DNA of 42,434 nt from assembly GCA_039179985.1 (NCBI GenBank), contig JBCDED010000027.1, forward strand, positions 1-42,434, given 5' to 3'. Below are positions 5,137 through 13,754 of this stretch, piece by piece (the first letter of the stretch is position 1; every line of letters begins with the position of its first letter). The stretch is from JBCCMQ01 sp039179985. Its GTDB lineage: Bacteria > Pseudomonadota > Alphaproteobacteria > Rhodobacterales > Rhodobacteraceae. A model generated the notes under the pieces. The model worked only from the letters and a program-made list of their open reading frames with translations, was not told the DNA's origin and searched no databases. The position numbers and the translations under genes are program-made.

Positions 5137-6792
5137 CTAGCGGGCGAACTTTTTGTACTTCACCCGTTTCGGCTCCAACGCATCCGGGCCAAGGCGGCGC
5201 TTTTTGTCTTCTTCGTAGTCCTCGAAGTTGCCTTCGAACCATTCCACATGCGCCTCGCCTTCAAACGCGAGGATGTGCGTGCAGATGCGGTCGAGGAAAA
5301 AGCGGTCGTGGCTGATCACGACAGCACAGCCGGCAAAGTCCACCAGTGCGTCTTCCAGCGCGCGCAGTGTCTCCACGTCCAGATCGTTCGTCGGTTCGTC
5401 AAGGAGCAGAACATTTCCACCCGCGCGCAAAAGCTTTGCCATGTGCACGCGGTTGCGCTCACCCCCTGACAGAAGACCCACCTTTTTCTGCTGGTCTCCG
5501 CCCTTGAAGTTGAAGGCCGAGCAATAGGCGCGGCTGTTCATTTCGGCATCGCCAAGCTGGATGATGTCGAGCCCGTCCGAGATTTCCTCCCACACGGTCT
5601 TGTCCGCATCGAGCGCGTCACGGGACTGGTCCACATAGGCCAGATCGACCGTGTCGCCGTAGGTGACGGCGCCCGCATCGGGGTTTTCCTGCCCGGTCAG
5701 CATCTTGAAAAGCGTCGATTTGCCAGCGCCATTCGGGCCGATGACGCCCACGATGCCGCCCGGGGGCAGGGCGAAGGACAGATCTTCGATCAGCTGCTTC
5801 TCGCCATAGTGTTTTTCCAGCCCGTCGACTTCGATGACTTTTCCCCCAAGACGCGGGCCGTTGGGGATGATGATCTGGGCGCGCGACAGCTTTTCGCGTT
5901 CGGACTGGTTGGCCAGTTCGTTGTAGCTGTTGATCCGCGCTTTCGACTTGGCCTGACGCGCCTTGGGGCTGGCGCGCATCCACTCAAGCTCGCGCTCCAG
6001 TGTCTTCTGGCGCGATTTGTCTTCGCGGGCTTCCTGTTCCAGCCGCTTGGCCTTCTGTTCCAGCCAGGCCGAATAGTTGCCCTCGTAGGGAATGCCTCTG
6101 CCCCGGTCTAGTTCGAGAATCCAGCCCGTGATATCGTCGAGGAAATACCGGTCATGGGTGACGATCAGGCAGGTTCCCTTGTAGTCGATCAGGTGCTGCT
6201 GCAGCCAGGCAATAGTTTCGGCATCCAGGTGGTTCGTTGGTTCGTCGAGCAAGAGCATGTCGGGCGCTTCGAGCAGCAGCTTGCACAGCGCCACCCGGCG
6301 CCGTTCGCCACCCGAAAGCGTCGCGACATTCGCGTCATCCGGTGGGCAGCGAAGCGCCTCCATTGAGACGTCGATCTGGCTATCGAGATCCCAAAGGTTT
6401 TCGCTATCGATCTGGTCCTGAAGCTGCGCCATTTCATCGGCGGTTTCGTCCGAATAGTTCATCGCCAGTTCGTTGTAACGGTCCAGGATCGCTTTCTTCT
6501 CGGCCACGCCCAACATGACGTTTTCGCGGACGTTGAGGCTTTCGTCGAGTTGCGGTTCCTGCGGCAGGTAGCCGACTTTCGCGCCCTCGGCGGCCCAGGC
6601 CTCGCCTGTGAAATCCTTGTCCATCCCAGCCATGATCCGCATCAGCGTCGACTTACCGGCGCCGTTGACGCCGACGACGCCGATTTTCACACCGGGAAGA
6701 AAGGACAGGCGAATGTTTTCAAAGCACTTCTTGCCGCCGGGATAGGTCTTGGAGACACCGTCCATGTGGTAGACGTACTGATAGCTGGCCAT
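5137..6792 (-). CDS. ettA: Energy-dependent translational throttle EttA (ABC-F ATPase)
   Basis: 551 residues, against about 555 in E. coli EttA. ABC-F proteins have two fused ABC domains and no membrane part. EttA binds the ribosomal E site and gates entry into elongation according to the ATP/ADP ratio. Walker A motifs are at residues 41-49 (GVNGAGKST) and about 347-355 (GPNGAGKST). LSGGE signatures are at about 157 and in the second half, each followed by LLLDEPTN. The charged arm and linker between the domains are present. The ATG follows AGAGG six bases upstream. The thioesterase gene precedes it by 71 bp on the same strand. Confidence 0.97.
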   Translation of the reverse strand: MASYQYVYHMDGVSKTYPGGKKCFENIRLSFLPGVKIGVVGVNGAGKSTLMRIMAGMDKDFTGEAWAAEGAKVGYLPQEPQLDESLNVRENVMLGVAEKKAILDRYNELAMNYSDETADEMAQLQDQIDSENLWDLDSQIDVSMEALRCPPDDANVATLSGGERRRVALCKLLLEAPDMLLLDEPTNHLDAETIAWLQQHLIDYKGTCLIVTHDRYFLDDITGWILELDRGRGIPYEGNYSAWLEQKAKRLEQEAREDKSRQKTLERELEWMRASPKARQAKSKARINSYNELANQSEREKLSRAQIIIPNGPRLGGKVIEVDGLEKHYGEKQLIEDLSFALPPGGIVGVIGPNGAGKSTLFKMLTGQENPDAGAVTYGDTVDLAYVDQSRDALDADKTVWEEISDGLDIIQLGDAEMNSRAYCSAFNFKGGDQQKKVGLLSGGERNRVHMAKLLRAGGNVLLLDEPTNDLDVETLRALEDALVDFAGCAVVISHDRFFLDRICTHILAFEGEAHVEWFEGNFEDYEEDKKRRLGPDALEPKRVKYKKFAR

Positions 6793-6863
6793 GGGAACCT
6801 CTGGGTCATGTTTCGCCGGGTTTTAGGGGCTTGGACTGGCAGAGGCAAATGGCTTCTGGGGCT

Positions 6864-7259
6864 TTATCCGGCCGGGGCTGGCGGAACCTCTCGCGGCTGG
6901 CCGTCCGCGTCCAGGGCGACAAAGGTGAAACGGCCTTCCGTGACCTTCTCGCGGTCGCCAATGCGGTCGCGCAGAGCCCAGGCTTCAAGCCCGATTGCCA
7001 TGGAGGTGCGGCCCACCCGCTCGACCTCGGCATAGACGCACAGAACATCGCCCACGCGAACCGGTCGGATGAATTTCATGGCCTCGATGGCGACAGTGGC
7101 CACGCGGCCTGCAACGCGCTGGCCGGCCACGATACCGGCAGCGATATCCATCTGCGACAGGACCCAGCCACCGAAGATATCGCCCGAGACATTTACGTCG
7201 GCGGGCATGGCCAACGTGCGGAGCATCAGTTCACCCTTTGGTTTCTTTACGTCTTCCAT
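6864..7259 (-). CDS. Acyl-CoA thioesterase, YciA-type hotdog fold
   Basis: 131 residues, the normal length for single-domain hotdog thioesterases. The family hallmarks are visible: LRTLAMPADVNVSGDIFGGW at residues 12-31 with the catalytic Asp of the hotdog helix, then VGDVLCVYAEVERVGRTSM. Such enzymes hydrolyse acyl-CoAs to free acid and CoA in the cytoplasm. YciA acts broadly, and substrate preference cannot be read from sequence. The C-terminal tail is proline-rich (REVPPAPAG). It may be cotranscribed with ettA downstream. Confidence 0.92.
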   Translation of the reverse strand: MEDVKKPKGELMLRTLAMPADVNVSGDIFGGWVLSQMDIAAGIVAGQRVAGRVATVAIEAMKFIRPVRVGDVLCVYAEVERVGRTSMAIGLEAWALRDRIGDREKVTEGRFTFVALDADGQPREVPPAPAG

Positions 7260-7408
7260 TCTAGCTCCGGGACCGGCCTTGGTTCTGTTGCCCCACCTAG
7301 GACGGAAAACAGGTGAGAACGCAACTCTGACGGCTTTGGCCGTGACCCGTCAACGGTGTCGCCCGGGACCGTTTGAGCGGCCCCGGGCGCAGCTTTCAGC
7401 GCGTGCAA

Positions 7409-8356
7409 TCAGGCATCGGGCGCTGCGAAGTGGTCGGCCATTGTGTCCGCCGCGCGTTCCACATCCTCAGGGTTGTCGTAGAAGTCGAACTGGGTCACGC
7501 CTTCCAGCCACTGCAGAGTTGCGTCTCCGGCAAAGCCGTCGAGGAAGTTGCGCACGCCGTTTGGAATGGCCGCCGCGTCCGAGTGAACGATGGCGAGCGG
7601 CTTGTCGAGCCGGGCGCCGTCGTCTGCCGGGTGGTAGGTCAGCCAGCCTTCCCAGCCGGCGTTGTTCCACTTGTTGTCGTACTCAGGGATCGCGCCACGG
7701 TCGGCCTCGTAGTAGTAGCCGCCGATGGGCATAAGTACGCCCTCGGCGCCTTCCGGTCCCGCTGCGGGGATGATCTGACCGCCACCCGCTTCTGCACTGC
7801 GGGAAAGTGCGATCAGGCCCGAAACGCCCTCGGCGCCGCCGTAGACCGCTTCGACAATCCCGCCGTCCTGCAGCCAGGGGGCCACCAGCCCGACCCGTTG
7901 CACCAGATCGTTGCCAGAGGACGCGTCCACCATGTAGCCGGCACTGGCGCAGATGCCGAGCCCATTGATCTGGCTCTTGTCTACCTCCGGCAACGTGGCC
8001 ACGGCAGCAAAAGCGGCGCGTATGTCGCTTGTCTTGGCGGCCGGGTCTTCTTTGTAGCGGACCTGATTTTCCAGATCGCCCGACTTGCCCCAGCCGCGGA
8101 AGTCAAAAGTGAACGCGGCGTAGCCGCGCTCGGCCATTTTGAGGGCGTAGGTGCGGGGCATCTGTTCTTCGACCGAGGTCCAGGCGCCGGTGACGACGAC
8201 GGCGGGCAGGCGATTGCCACCGTAGTCTTCTGGCAGGTAGAGCGTGCCCGAAAGCGTCACGCCTTCGTTTTCAAAGGTCACGGTGCGGGTTTGAACGTCG
8301 GCGAAGGCAGTGGAGGTCATAAGGGCGGCCATGGTTGTGAGAGTTGCGATTTTCAT
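7409..8356 (-). CDS. Secreted alpha/beta hydrolase (YcjY/COG1073-like)
   Basis: 315 residues with a signal peptide (MKIATLTTMAALMTSTAFA), so periplasmic or secreted. The fold is supported by the VVVTGAW oxyanion strand (about 53-59), DFRGWGKSG (85-93) and a nucleophile elbow reading GICASAG (134-140). Either Cys136 or Ser138 could be the nucleophile, as both sit in a small-x-Nu-x-small pattern. A late Asp (260) fits the acid. The site where relatives usually carry the catalytic His, before the DFYD motif, reads VTQFDFYD, with Gln289. The substrate is unknown. It lies 41 bp after the NTF2-like gene, with the AraC regulator upstream, suggesting one regulated unit. Confidence 0.88.
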   Translation of the reverse strand: MKIATLTTMAALMTSTAFADVQTRTVTFENEGVTLSGTLYLPEDYGGNRLPAVVVTGAWTSVEEQMPRTYALKMAERGYAAFTFDFRGWGKSGDLENQVRYKEDPAAKTSDIRAAFAAVATLPEVDKSQINGLGICASAGYMVDASSGNDLVQRVGLVAPWLQDGGIVEAVYGGAEGVSGLIALSRSAEAGGGQIIPAAGPEGAEGVLMPIGGYYYEADRGAIPEYDNKWNNAGWEGWLTYHPADDGARLDKPLAIVHSDAAAIPNGVRNFLDGFAGDATLQWLEGVTQFDFYDNPEDVERAADTMADHFAAPDA

Positions 8357-8397
8357 TGGTTCGGTTTCCTATGGTTGAGGGGTGAAATGAGAGGGCG

Positions 8398-8934
8398 TCA
8401 GCTGCCCGGTGTGTTGCGGACAAAGGGGTTGCCGCGCTCGGCGGTGGCGGTGAAGGTCATCGCATCGATCTTCCAGCCGTCTTCGGTCCGCACGAAGCCG
8501 TGGGTATAGGTGCCCCAGACTTCCCACAGGGCCTCGCCGCCGTTCTCCGGCAGCGCGCCGCGCTCCATCCGGTTCCACGCGTAGCCGTGGCTTTCCATCA
8601 CTGCGGCATGGGCGCCATCGAAAGCGATCCGGTGGTTGCCGCGCAGGTGGAACGAGGTCTTTTCGGCAGTGAGGTTGCCCGACCACCCCTGGATCAGCGC
8701 GTCGGCCGGGATGGTCGCGGGCGCACCGCCCACAAGGGAGGTGAAGTCGACATCGATCGTTTCAGTGAAGAACGACCGGGCCTGCGGCCAGTCCTTGGCG
8801 TCGACCGCGGCGTCGAGGCTGTCGGCGATGCGGATCATCTCGGCCCGGTCAAGCAGTGTGTTTTCGGTGATCTCCTGGGCAAATCCCGCTTGCGCGGATA
8901 GAGCGATGGCGGCAGAGGCAAAGAGCGTTTTCAT
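8398..8934 (-). CDS. Secreted NTF2/SnoaL-like protein
   Basis: 178 residues. The signal peptide MKTLFASAAIALSAQAGFAQ is followed by a SnoaL-like alpha+beta cone: an N-terminal helix with IADSLDAAVDAKDWPQARSF, then DVDFTSL and a C-terminal sheet with YTHGFVRTEDGWKIDAMTFT. Proteins of this fold are small-molecule binding proteins or enzymes with diverse chemistry, so no reaction can be assigned. It is the first gene after the AraC regulator (115 bp gap) and precedes the secreted hydrolase. The two exported products probably act together on an extracytoplasmic substrate. Confidence 0.85.
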   Translation of the reverse strand: MKTLFASAAIALSAQAGFAQEITENTLLDRAEMIRIADSLDAAVDAKDWPQARSFFTETIDVDFTSLVGGAPATIPADALIQGWSGNLTAEKTSFHLRGNHRIAFDGAHAAVMESHGYAWNRMERGALPENGGEALWEVWGTYTHGFVRTEDGWKIDAMTFTATAERGNPFVRNTPGS

Positions 8935-9049
8935 GGGGTCTCTCCTGAGATGGACAGCGCGGTTGCGGTGTCGATGTCAGGAAGATGGCAAAGGCACAGT
9001 GTGCGCGGAGGCGCGATTCCTGTCGTCCGTTATGCGATTCCGGGGATAG

Positions 9050-9814
9050 TCAGGCGCTGGCAGCGCGAAACGTGGCGGGTGCGGCGGCGAACTTGCGCTT
9101 GAAGTGCTGCCCGAAGCGGCTGAGATCGTTGTAACCGCTGCGGTAGGCGATCTCGGCCACGGTTAGTTCCGTGGTCCTAAGAAGAACGGAGGCCAGATCG
9201 AGGCGTGCGTTGATCACGTAGCGCAGCGGCGCTTCCCCGGTGGCGGCCTTGAAGGCTTTCGAGAAATGCGTCCCGCTCATCGCGGCGAGATCCGCCATGT
9301 CCGACAGCCTAAGGTCTTTGGCCAGGTTGTCGTGGATATAGTCGAGCACGCGGCGCAGGCGGGCGTCTTCGATATCCCTCTGCCAGTCCGCAGGTGGCGC
9401 GATGGTCTGCAAAAGCTGCGCTGCAATGGCCCGGTGCATGGTTTCGCGGTAGAGCGTACCCGAGGCCGAAAACCCCTCGGCAGCAAGGCTCAGGTTTAGA
9501 AGGAGCGGATCGAAGGCGCCCACATGCGGGCGGAAATCCGTATGCCGCGTGGCGCCTGCCTCCCGCAGAATGTCCTCGGTTAAGGAGATCGACAGAAACT
9601 CAAGCGGGCTGTCGAATTCGCATATACCGGTCGCCCCTTTGGGCAATATCCAGCCCTCGTGGCGCGCCAGTGGCAGGATGTCGGAGCGCGACGTACCACA
9701 GGCAAAGCGGTGCCGGGGCTGATCGTTCAGGAAAACACCGAGCGTGACGGCCCCAAGCTCAAACGGTCCGCCGCCAGCAGGAAGGGAAGCCGTTAATGCG
9801 ATTAGTCCGGGCAT
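9050..9814 (-). CDS. AraC-family transcriptional regulator
   Basis: 254 residues. The C-terminal 100 residues hold two helix-turn-helix units: LSDMADLAAMSGTHFSKAFK and VAEIAYRSGYNDLSRFGQHF, the second being the characteristic AraC element. The N-terminal part is a cupin-like sensing region without a recognised name. The ATG at 9814 has AGGG closely upstream. It is oriented with the two exported-protein genes downstream and is the likely local activator of them. The inducer is unknown. Confidence 0.92.
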   Translation of the reverse strand: MPGLIALTASLPAGGGPFELGAVTLGVFLNDQPRHRFACGTSRSDILPLARHEGWILPKGATGICEFDSPLEFLSISLTEDILREAGATRHTDFRPHVGAFDPLLLNLSLAAEGFSASGTLYRETMHRAIAAQLLQTIAPPADWQRDIEDARLRRVLDYIHDNLAKDLRLSDMADLAAMSGTHFSKAFKAATGEAPLRYVINARLDLASVLLRTTELTVAEIAYRSGYNDLSRFGQHFKRKFAAAPATFRAASA

Positions 9815-9843
9815 GGCCCTAAAATAGCGATGGCAGCGCGAAA

Positions 9844-10203
9844 TTAAACGGTTTCGTCGGCGCCGCCGGTCGTCTTCAGCATCACGGGCTCGCCGTGGGG
9901 TGTTGTCCGGTAGGCGGAAATCCAGGCCTTACTGCGCGCCTCTCGTGTCTCTGGTGAGATATCGACAGAGGCTTCGGTGACGGCTTCAAGCGCGCTGATG
10001 ACGGCAAGGTAGTAGGTTTCCAGCGTATCCGCGGCGCCGTCTGCCTCGGCCCGGCGCAGAGCCGCACCAAGGGCCTCGGCCCAGTCCGTCGCCGTCACGT
10101 GGCCACCGCCCACAAGGCTGTCGGCCAACGCCAAGGCCTGGGCCTGCCAGGGCTCGTCAAAGACTGGCGACGGTGGCTTCAGCGGATCGTCATGGGCGAA
10201 CAA
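9844..10203 (-). CDS. Nitrile hydratase accessory protein (P14K-type activator)
   Basis: 119 residues. It resembles the N-terminal helical part of the nitrile hydratase beta subunit (PVFDEPWQAQALALADSL, then WAEALGAALRRAE and TYYLAVISALE). That is the mark of the small activator that swaps an alpha subunit to deliver cobalt. The start overlaps the end of the beta-subunit gene by 14 bases, so it is translationally coupled. This accessory gene at the third position of an alpha-beta-activator order is usual for cobalt enzymes. Confidence 0.9.
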   Translation of the reverse strand: MFAHDDPLKPPSPVFDEPWQAQALALADSLVGGGHVTATDWAEALGAALRRAEADGAADTLETYYLAVISALEAVTEASVDISPETREARSKAWISAYRTTPHGEPVMLKTTGGADETV

Positions 10204-10843
10204 GGTAATCTTCCCAGAGATCGAGCGTTACCGTGTCCTTCGGGTCGGCCCCGTCGCCCCAAAGGTCGCAGGCGCTGAAGTCGACCGTGTAAAGGTGCCG
10301 GGGCTCATGGGCGCCCTTGGCGCTGGTGTCTGGGAACATATGCGCGCCGCGGTAGGCCAGGATGCGGCCGGTTTTTTCACGGGCATAACGGGGCAGGCGG
10401 GTATGGGATGCGGCCACATGGGCAAGGGTCCTGACCACGTCGCCTTCGGAAAACGCCGGTGGGGTCTCATTGGGCCCGTCAAAAAAGACCTCATTGGCCC
10501 GCAGGCGCGCCAGAGCCCCGTTGACGCCGCTTGGTGCGGGCGGATCCTGAAGTCTGGTTGTCTCCCCCGACACCACCTCTTCCAGCGTGAAGGTCCCGCA
10601 ATCGATGAATTGCGTCATCTGGTTGAGGCACCATTTCTCGAAGTAACTGACAGAGAGATAAGTGGAGGGTTCCATGCATTCGATGGTATGCCGCCACCAG
10701 TCGATGGTTCCGCCTTCAAGGCCCCCGCGCGTGTTTTGCACGATGGCCCAGACCCGCCGTTCCCAGTCATAGGTAAAAGGCGGGCTGTCGGTTTTAATCG
10801 GGCCGAAGCCTTCCATGCCGCCAAGGTCGTGAATGCCGTCCAT
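10190..10843 (-). CDS. nthB: Nitrile hydratase beta subunit
   Basis: 217 residues, the usual length. It starts with the family signature MDGIHDLGGMEGFGPI and has the conserved WERRVWAI segment. It ends with a barrel region (FSEGDVVRTL, then LPRYAREKTGRI, and HLYTVDFSACDLWG). With the alpha subunit it hydrates nitriles to amides in the cytoplasm. The ATG is one base after the alpha-subunit stop, and the 3' end overlaps the activator gene. Confidence 0.96.
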   Translation of the reverse strand: MDGIHDLGGMEGFGPIKTDSPPFTYDWERRVWAIVQNTRGGLEGGTIDWWRHTIECMEPSTYLSVSYFEKWCLNQMTQFIDCGTFTLEEVVSGETTRLQDPPAPSGVNGALARLRANEVFFDGPNETPPAFSEGDVVRTLAHVAASHTRLPRYAREKTGRILAYRGAHMFPDTSAKGAHEPRHLYTVDFSACDLWGDGADPKDTVTLDLWEDYLVRP

Positions 10844-10844
10844 C

Positions 10845-11480
10845 TCAAGCCACCTTCAGATCACGGTCGGTGCCGATCATGCTGTCGCGGGTGACGATGG
10901 TGGCCAGTTTTTCGGCCGACCAGTCTTCTGTCCCTGCCGGCCGTTCAGGGACGACGAGGTAACGAAGTTCGGCAGTGGAGTCCCAGACCCGCACGGCCAC
11001 ATTGCCCGCCAGTTCAACGCCGAATTCGGACAGAACCTTGCGCGGCTCCCGCACGGCGCGGGCGCGGTAGGCCGAGGATTTGTACCACGCAGGAGACATG
11101 CCGAGGACCGAGAACGGATAGCAGGAGCACAGCGTGCAAACAACGAGGTTGTGCTGTGTCGGAGTGTTTTCGACAGCCCTAAGATGCCCGCTGGCATGCC
11201 CCTGGAACCCCATCTCGCGCACTGCGGCGGCAGCGTCGCGCATCAGGAGATCGTGAAACGCGGAGTCGCTCCAGGCCCGGGCAATGACCTGCGCGCCGCG
11301 CATTGGACCGACTTCGTTAGCGTAAAGCTCGGTCCAGGCGTCAAGGTCGTCCGGATGGACGAGCCCACGCTCTACAACGAGGCTTTCCAGGGTCTTTACG
11401 CGCAACGCCGGGTCCGAGGGCAGGTGACTGTGCAGGTGGCGCTGGATTTCCGCCGCCTTTTTGCTGTCGAAAGAGGGCAT
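10845..11480 (-). CDS. nthA: Nitrile hydratase alpha subunit, cobalt type
   Basis: 211 residues. The metal site is VCTLCSCY with the claw C-T-L-C-S-C at residues 115-120. Thr at the second position, rather than Ser, marks the non-corrin cobalt class, and the following YPFSVLG...PAWYKS is also typical. The cysteines are post-translationally oxidised in active enzyme. The start is supported by GAAGGAA about eight bases upstream. Operon order is alpha, beta, activator. No amidase gene is in the window, so the later step to acid would be encoded elsewhere. Confidence 0.97.
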   Translation of the reverse strand: MPSFDSKKAAEIQRHLHSHLPSDPALRVKTLESLVVERGLVHPDDLDAWTELYANEVGPMRGAQVIARAWSDSAFHDLLMRDAAAAVREMGFQGHASGHLRAVENTPTQHNLVVCTLCSCYPFSVLGMSPAWYKSSAYRARAVREPRKVLSEFGVELAGNVAVRVWDSTAELRYLVVPERPAGTEDWSAEKLATIVTRDSMIGTDRDLKVA

Positions 11481-11532
11481 GGGTTGGTTCCTTCAGGGTC
11501 GGGCGCAGTCTGGCAGGAGCGGGGATGCGCCG

Positions 11533-12420
11533 TCAATCACCGCTCGGCCAGGCTGCCACTGCCCGGGGCACGAGTTCCCCAATCCACGCCCCGATGTCCG
11601 TGGCATCGGTGTCTGCGATGGTTCCCCGCCAGGTCGGGGTGTAGACGCCGTGGCGTTCCGGCGGACGCAAAAGCGGCAGTCCGCAGACCTCAGCATCGGG
11701 AATACCGCGCCCGAAGAGGATCGCGGCGACATAGTCCTGTCCCTTCGCCGTGGCGATCAACGGGCTGCCGCTGTCCCCACCTTCGATCCGCATGCCGTTC
11801 TCCCGAAGCGTGGGCAGTGCGAAGATGTGGCAGCCGTTTTCCGACCAATATGAAACCGGGCCCGTGCGGCGCAGGCGGCGGCCGGTGGCGGTGCGGCCGC
11901 CGCCCCAACCGGCATGTCGCAAGCCCATACCCTCGAATGGATCCGCCCCCGGTGCCAGTTCCGGCGGTTCGGTGAGAACCGGGATGGGCACTGCGACGGT
12001 GGGCGGAACGCGGCGGGCGACCTGCAAAAGCGCGATATCGGCGCATAGCGGCAGGGCATAGGCGGTGACTTTTGTTGCCATTCGCGTCCGGCCGGTTGTC
12101 GCGCCAATGCGCACCATGAACGGTGGGGCCGCGGCGTTCACGGGTTGCCAGCCCGTCGTTGCCGGTCTCGGTGCGCCTTGCAGATCCCACTGCTGGTCAA
12201 GGCCCGCGCAAGGCAGCACCCCTTGGGCTACATCCGGCCGCCGGCGGTCAAGGGGCCAGCAATGCGCGGCGGTCAGCACCACGGTGTCGCTGATCAGGGT
12301 TCCGGTGCAGTTCCCGATGTTGACAACAGCATTGCGGGCGGGCGTGTCCTCATCAGCCCGGAAAAGTGGCTCTTGCGCGGCGAGCGGGCTCGCGGCAAGG
12401 ACGAAACACAGAAAACGCAT
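11533..12420 (-). CDS. Secreted trypsin-like serine protease
   Basis: 295 residues from the ATG at 12420, which starts a good signal peptide (MRFLCFVLAASPLAAQ). An ATG five codons further upstream (12435) is also possible, and neither has a clear ribosome binding site. The chymotrypsin-fold triad is visible, numbered from 12435: His58 in TAAHC, Asp133 in ADIALL and Ser222 in EGGDSGSP. Cys43 and Cys59 flank the His loop as in trypsins. The product should act in the periplasm or outside. It ends 52 bp upstream of the nitrile hydratase genes, but I see no functional link. Confidence 0.92.
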   Translation of the reverse strand: MRFLCFVLAASPLAAQEPLFRADEDTPARNAVVNIGNCTGTLISDTVVLTAAHCWPLDRRRPDVAQGVLPCAGLDQQWDLQGAPRPATTGWQPVNAAAPPFMVRIGATTGRTRMATKVTAYALPLCADIALLQVARRVPPTVAVPIPVLTEPPELAPGADPFEGMGLRHAGWGGGRTATGRRLRRTGPVSYWSENGCHIFALPTLRENGMRIEGGDSGSPLIATAKGQDYVAAILFGRGIPDAEVCGLPLLRPPERHGVYTPTWRGTIADTDATDIGAWIGELVPRAVAAWPSGD

Positions 12421-12487
12421 GAGAACACCGGCCATCGCGCGTGACCGTATCTGCGCGACGGCGCATCTGTCGAGAGGAGACGCCGCC

Positions 12488-12973
12488 CTGGAACAGCTGT
12501 CGGAGCTGCTCGCCCGCTACGCGAAGCCCGGTCGCGTGGACTGGATCGGCCGTCGCAGGGCACGGCGCGGGACGCCCGAGGCCATGGAGGGCATCGAGGT
12601 CCACGAAGATGGGCTCGACGGGGATCATGCCCGCGCGGGCAAGCGCGCCGTGACCCTTCTGCAAGCAGAGCATTTGCCTGTGATCGCGGCGCTCTGCGGG
12701 CAGGACATTGTCGATCCTGCGCTCCTGCGGCGCAATCTGGTTATCTCGGGACTGAACCTGGCGGGCTTGCGGGGCCGAACCGTTAGGGTTGGAGCGGTCC
12801 TTTTGGAGGTCACCGGCATCTGCGCGCCCTGTTCCCGGATGGAAGAGGCCCTCGGGTACGGCGGCTATGCAGCCATGCGCGGCCACGGTGGCTGGTGCGC
12901 GCGGGTTCTTGAGCCTGGCCGCATTCGCCTTGGCGATCCGGTCGGGCCCGTTCAGGGTTCCGGCGAGGTTTGA
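12488..12973 (+). CDS. MOSC-domain protein, CTG start inferred
   Basis: The MOSC core is clear: a GDHARAGKRAVTLLQAEHLP segment, RRNLVISGLNL, then GICAPCSRMEEALG with the conserved Cys at the sulfur-carrier site, and GHGGWCARVLEPG. MOSC domains bind sulfur or molybdenum-cofactor ligands, as in MoCo sulfurases. No ATG, GTG or TTG sits suitably in frame at the N terminus. AGAGGAG at 12473-12479 lies eight bases before a CTG at 12488, giving a 161-residue protein starting (M)EQLSELLARY. I infer that CTG is the start. It could serve the molybdenum hydroxylase further down, but that is only a thought. Confidence 0.85.
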   Translation: MEQLSELLARYAKPGRVDWIGRRRARRGTPEAMEGIEVHEDGLDGDHARAGKRAVTLLQAEHLPVIAALCGQDIVDPALLRRNLVISGLNLAGLRGRTVRVGAVLLEVTGICAPCSRMEEALGYGGYAAMRGHGGWCARVLEPGRIRLGDPVGPVQGSGEV

Positions 12974-13025
12974 CAATGGCTTGTCCGACGCCCAAAACAC
13001 CCAGACCACAACGTCGGAGAGCGTG

Positions 13026-13634
13026 ATGCACAGCGACTGGCCAAAGGCCACCGCGGGCATGACAGTGGGTCTTCTCGGGGGGTCGTTCGACCCGCCCCAC
13101 GAAGGCCACGCCCATATCACCCGCGAGGCGCTCAAGCGGTTCGGCCTCGACCGCGTGTGGTGGCTCGTTTCACCTGGAAACCCTCTGAAAGCAAAAGGAC
13201 CGCAGCCGCTGGAACGGCGGCTGGCAGCGGCGCGGCAGGTTATGCAGCATCCGCGCGTCGCGGTCACGGGAATCGAGGCCGATCTTGGCACCCGTTTTAC
13301 CGCCGAAACGCTGGAGGCGCTGATCCGCATCTACCCCTTCGCGCGTTTCGTCTGGCTTATGGGGGCCGACAACCTGAGGGATTTTCATCGCTGGCAGCGC
13401 TGGCAGGGGATCGCGGCGACCGTGCCCATCGGGGTCATTGCCCGGCCAGGCGACCGAACCGCGGCCCGCACATCGCCAGCGGCGCGCAGGTTCCGGGCGC
13501 AGATGCTCAGGGGGCGCCAAGCGGGGCTCCTTGCAGGCCGCCGACCACCAGCCTGGTGCCTGATCAATGCCCCCATGCTCGATGTGTCGTCCACGCGGCT
13601 GCGTGCCCAGGGGGCTTGGCCCGCAGCGGAGTGA
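13026..13634 (+). CDS. nadD: Nicotinate-nucleotide adenylyltransferase NadD
   Basis: 202 residues from the ATG at 13026, which has GGAG six bases upstream; longer frames upstream overlap the MOSC gene. The nucleotidyl transferase signature GGSFDPPHEGH (residues 18-28) and the C-terminal SSTRLR are present. The enzyme joins nicotinate mononucleotide and ATP to deamido-NAD, the adenylation step of NAD synthesis. The rsfS and rlmH genes that often follow nadD are absent; a DD-carboxypeptidase gene follows instead. Confidence 0.96.
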   Translation: MHSDWPKATAGMTVGLLGGSFDPPHEGHAHITREALKRFGLDRVWWLVSPGNPLKAKGPQPLERRLAAARQVMQHPRVAVTGIEADLGTRFTAETLEALIRIYPFARFVWLMGADNLRDFHRWQRWQGIAATVPIGVIARPGDRTAARTSPAARRFRAQMLRGRQAGLLAGRRPPAWCLINAPMLDVSSTRLRAQGAWPAAE

Positions 13635-13754
13635 CCTGTTGCCTTTTGGTCAATTCCGGCTGCCGGTGAAAAAAGAGTCCCCATGAACACAGTGTGAACG
13701 CATTTCGGTGCATCACTGTTGCGAAAGATCGCCCAGAGAGTGTACGAAATCGCC

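Noticed and set aside
7360..7389. Hairpin CGCCCGGG/CCCGGGCG after the secreted hydrolase gene
   Set aside because: The loop is 14 bases and there is no T-run on the minus strand, so it is not a convincing terminator.
7373..8509. 378-residue plus-strand open frame
   Set aside because: It is the antisense shadow of the secreted hydrolase gene, which has a signal peptide and alpha/beta hydrolase motifs.
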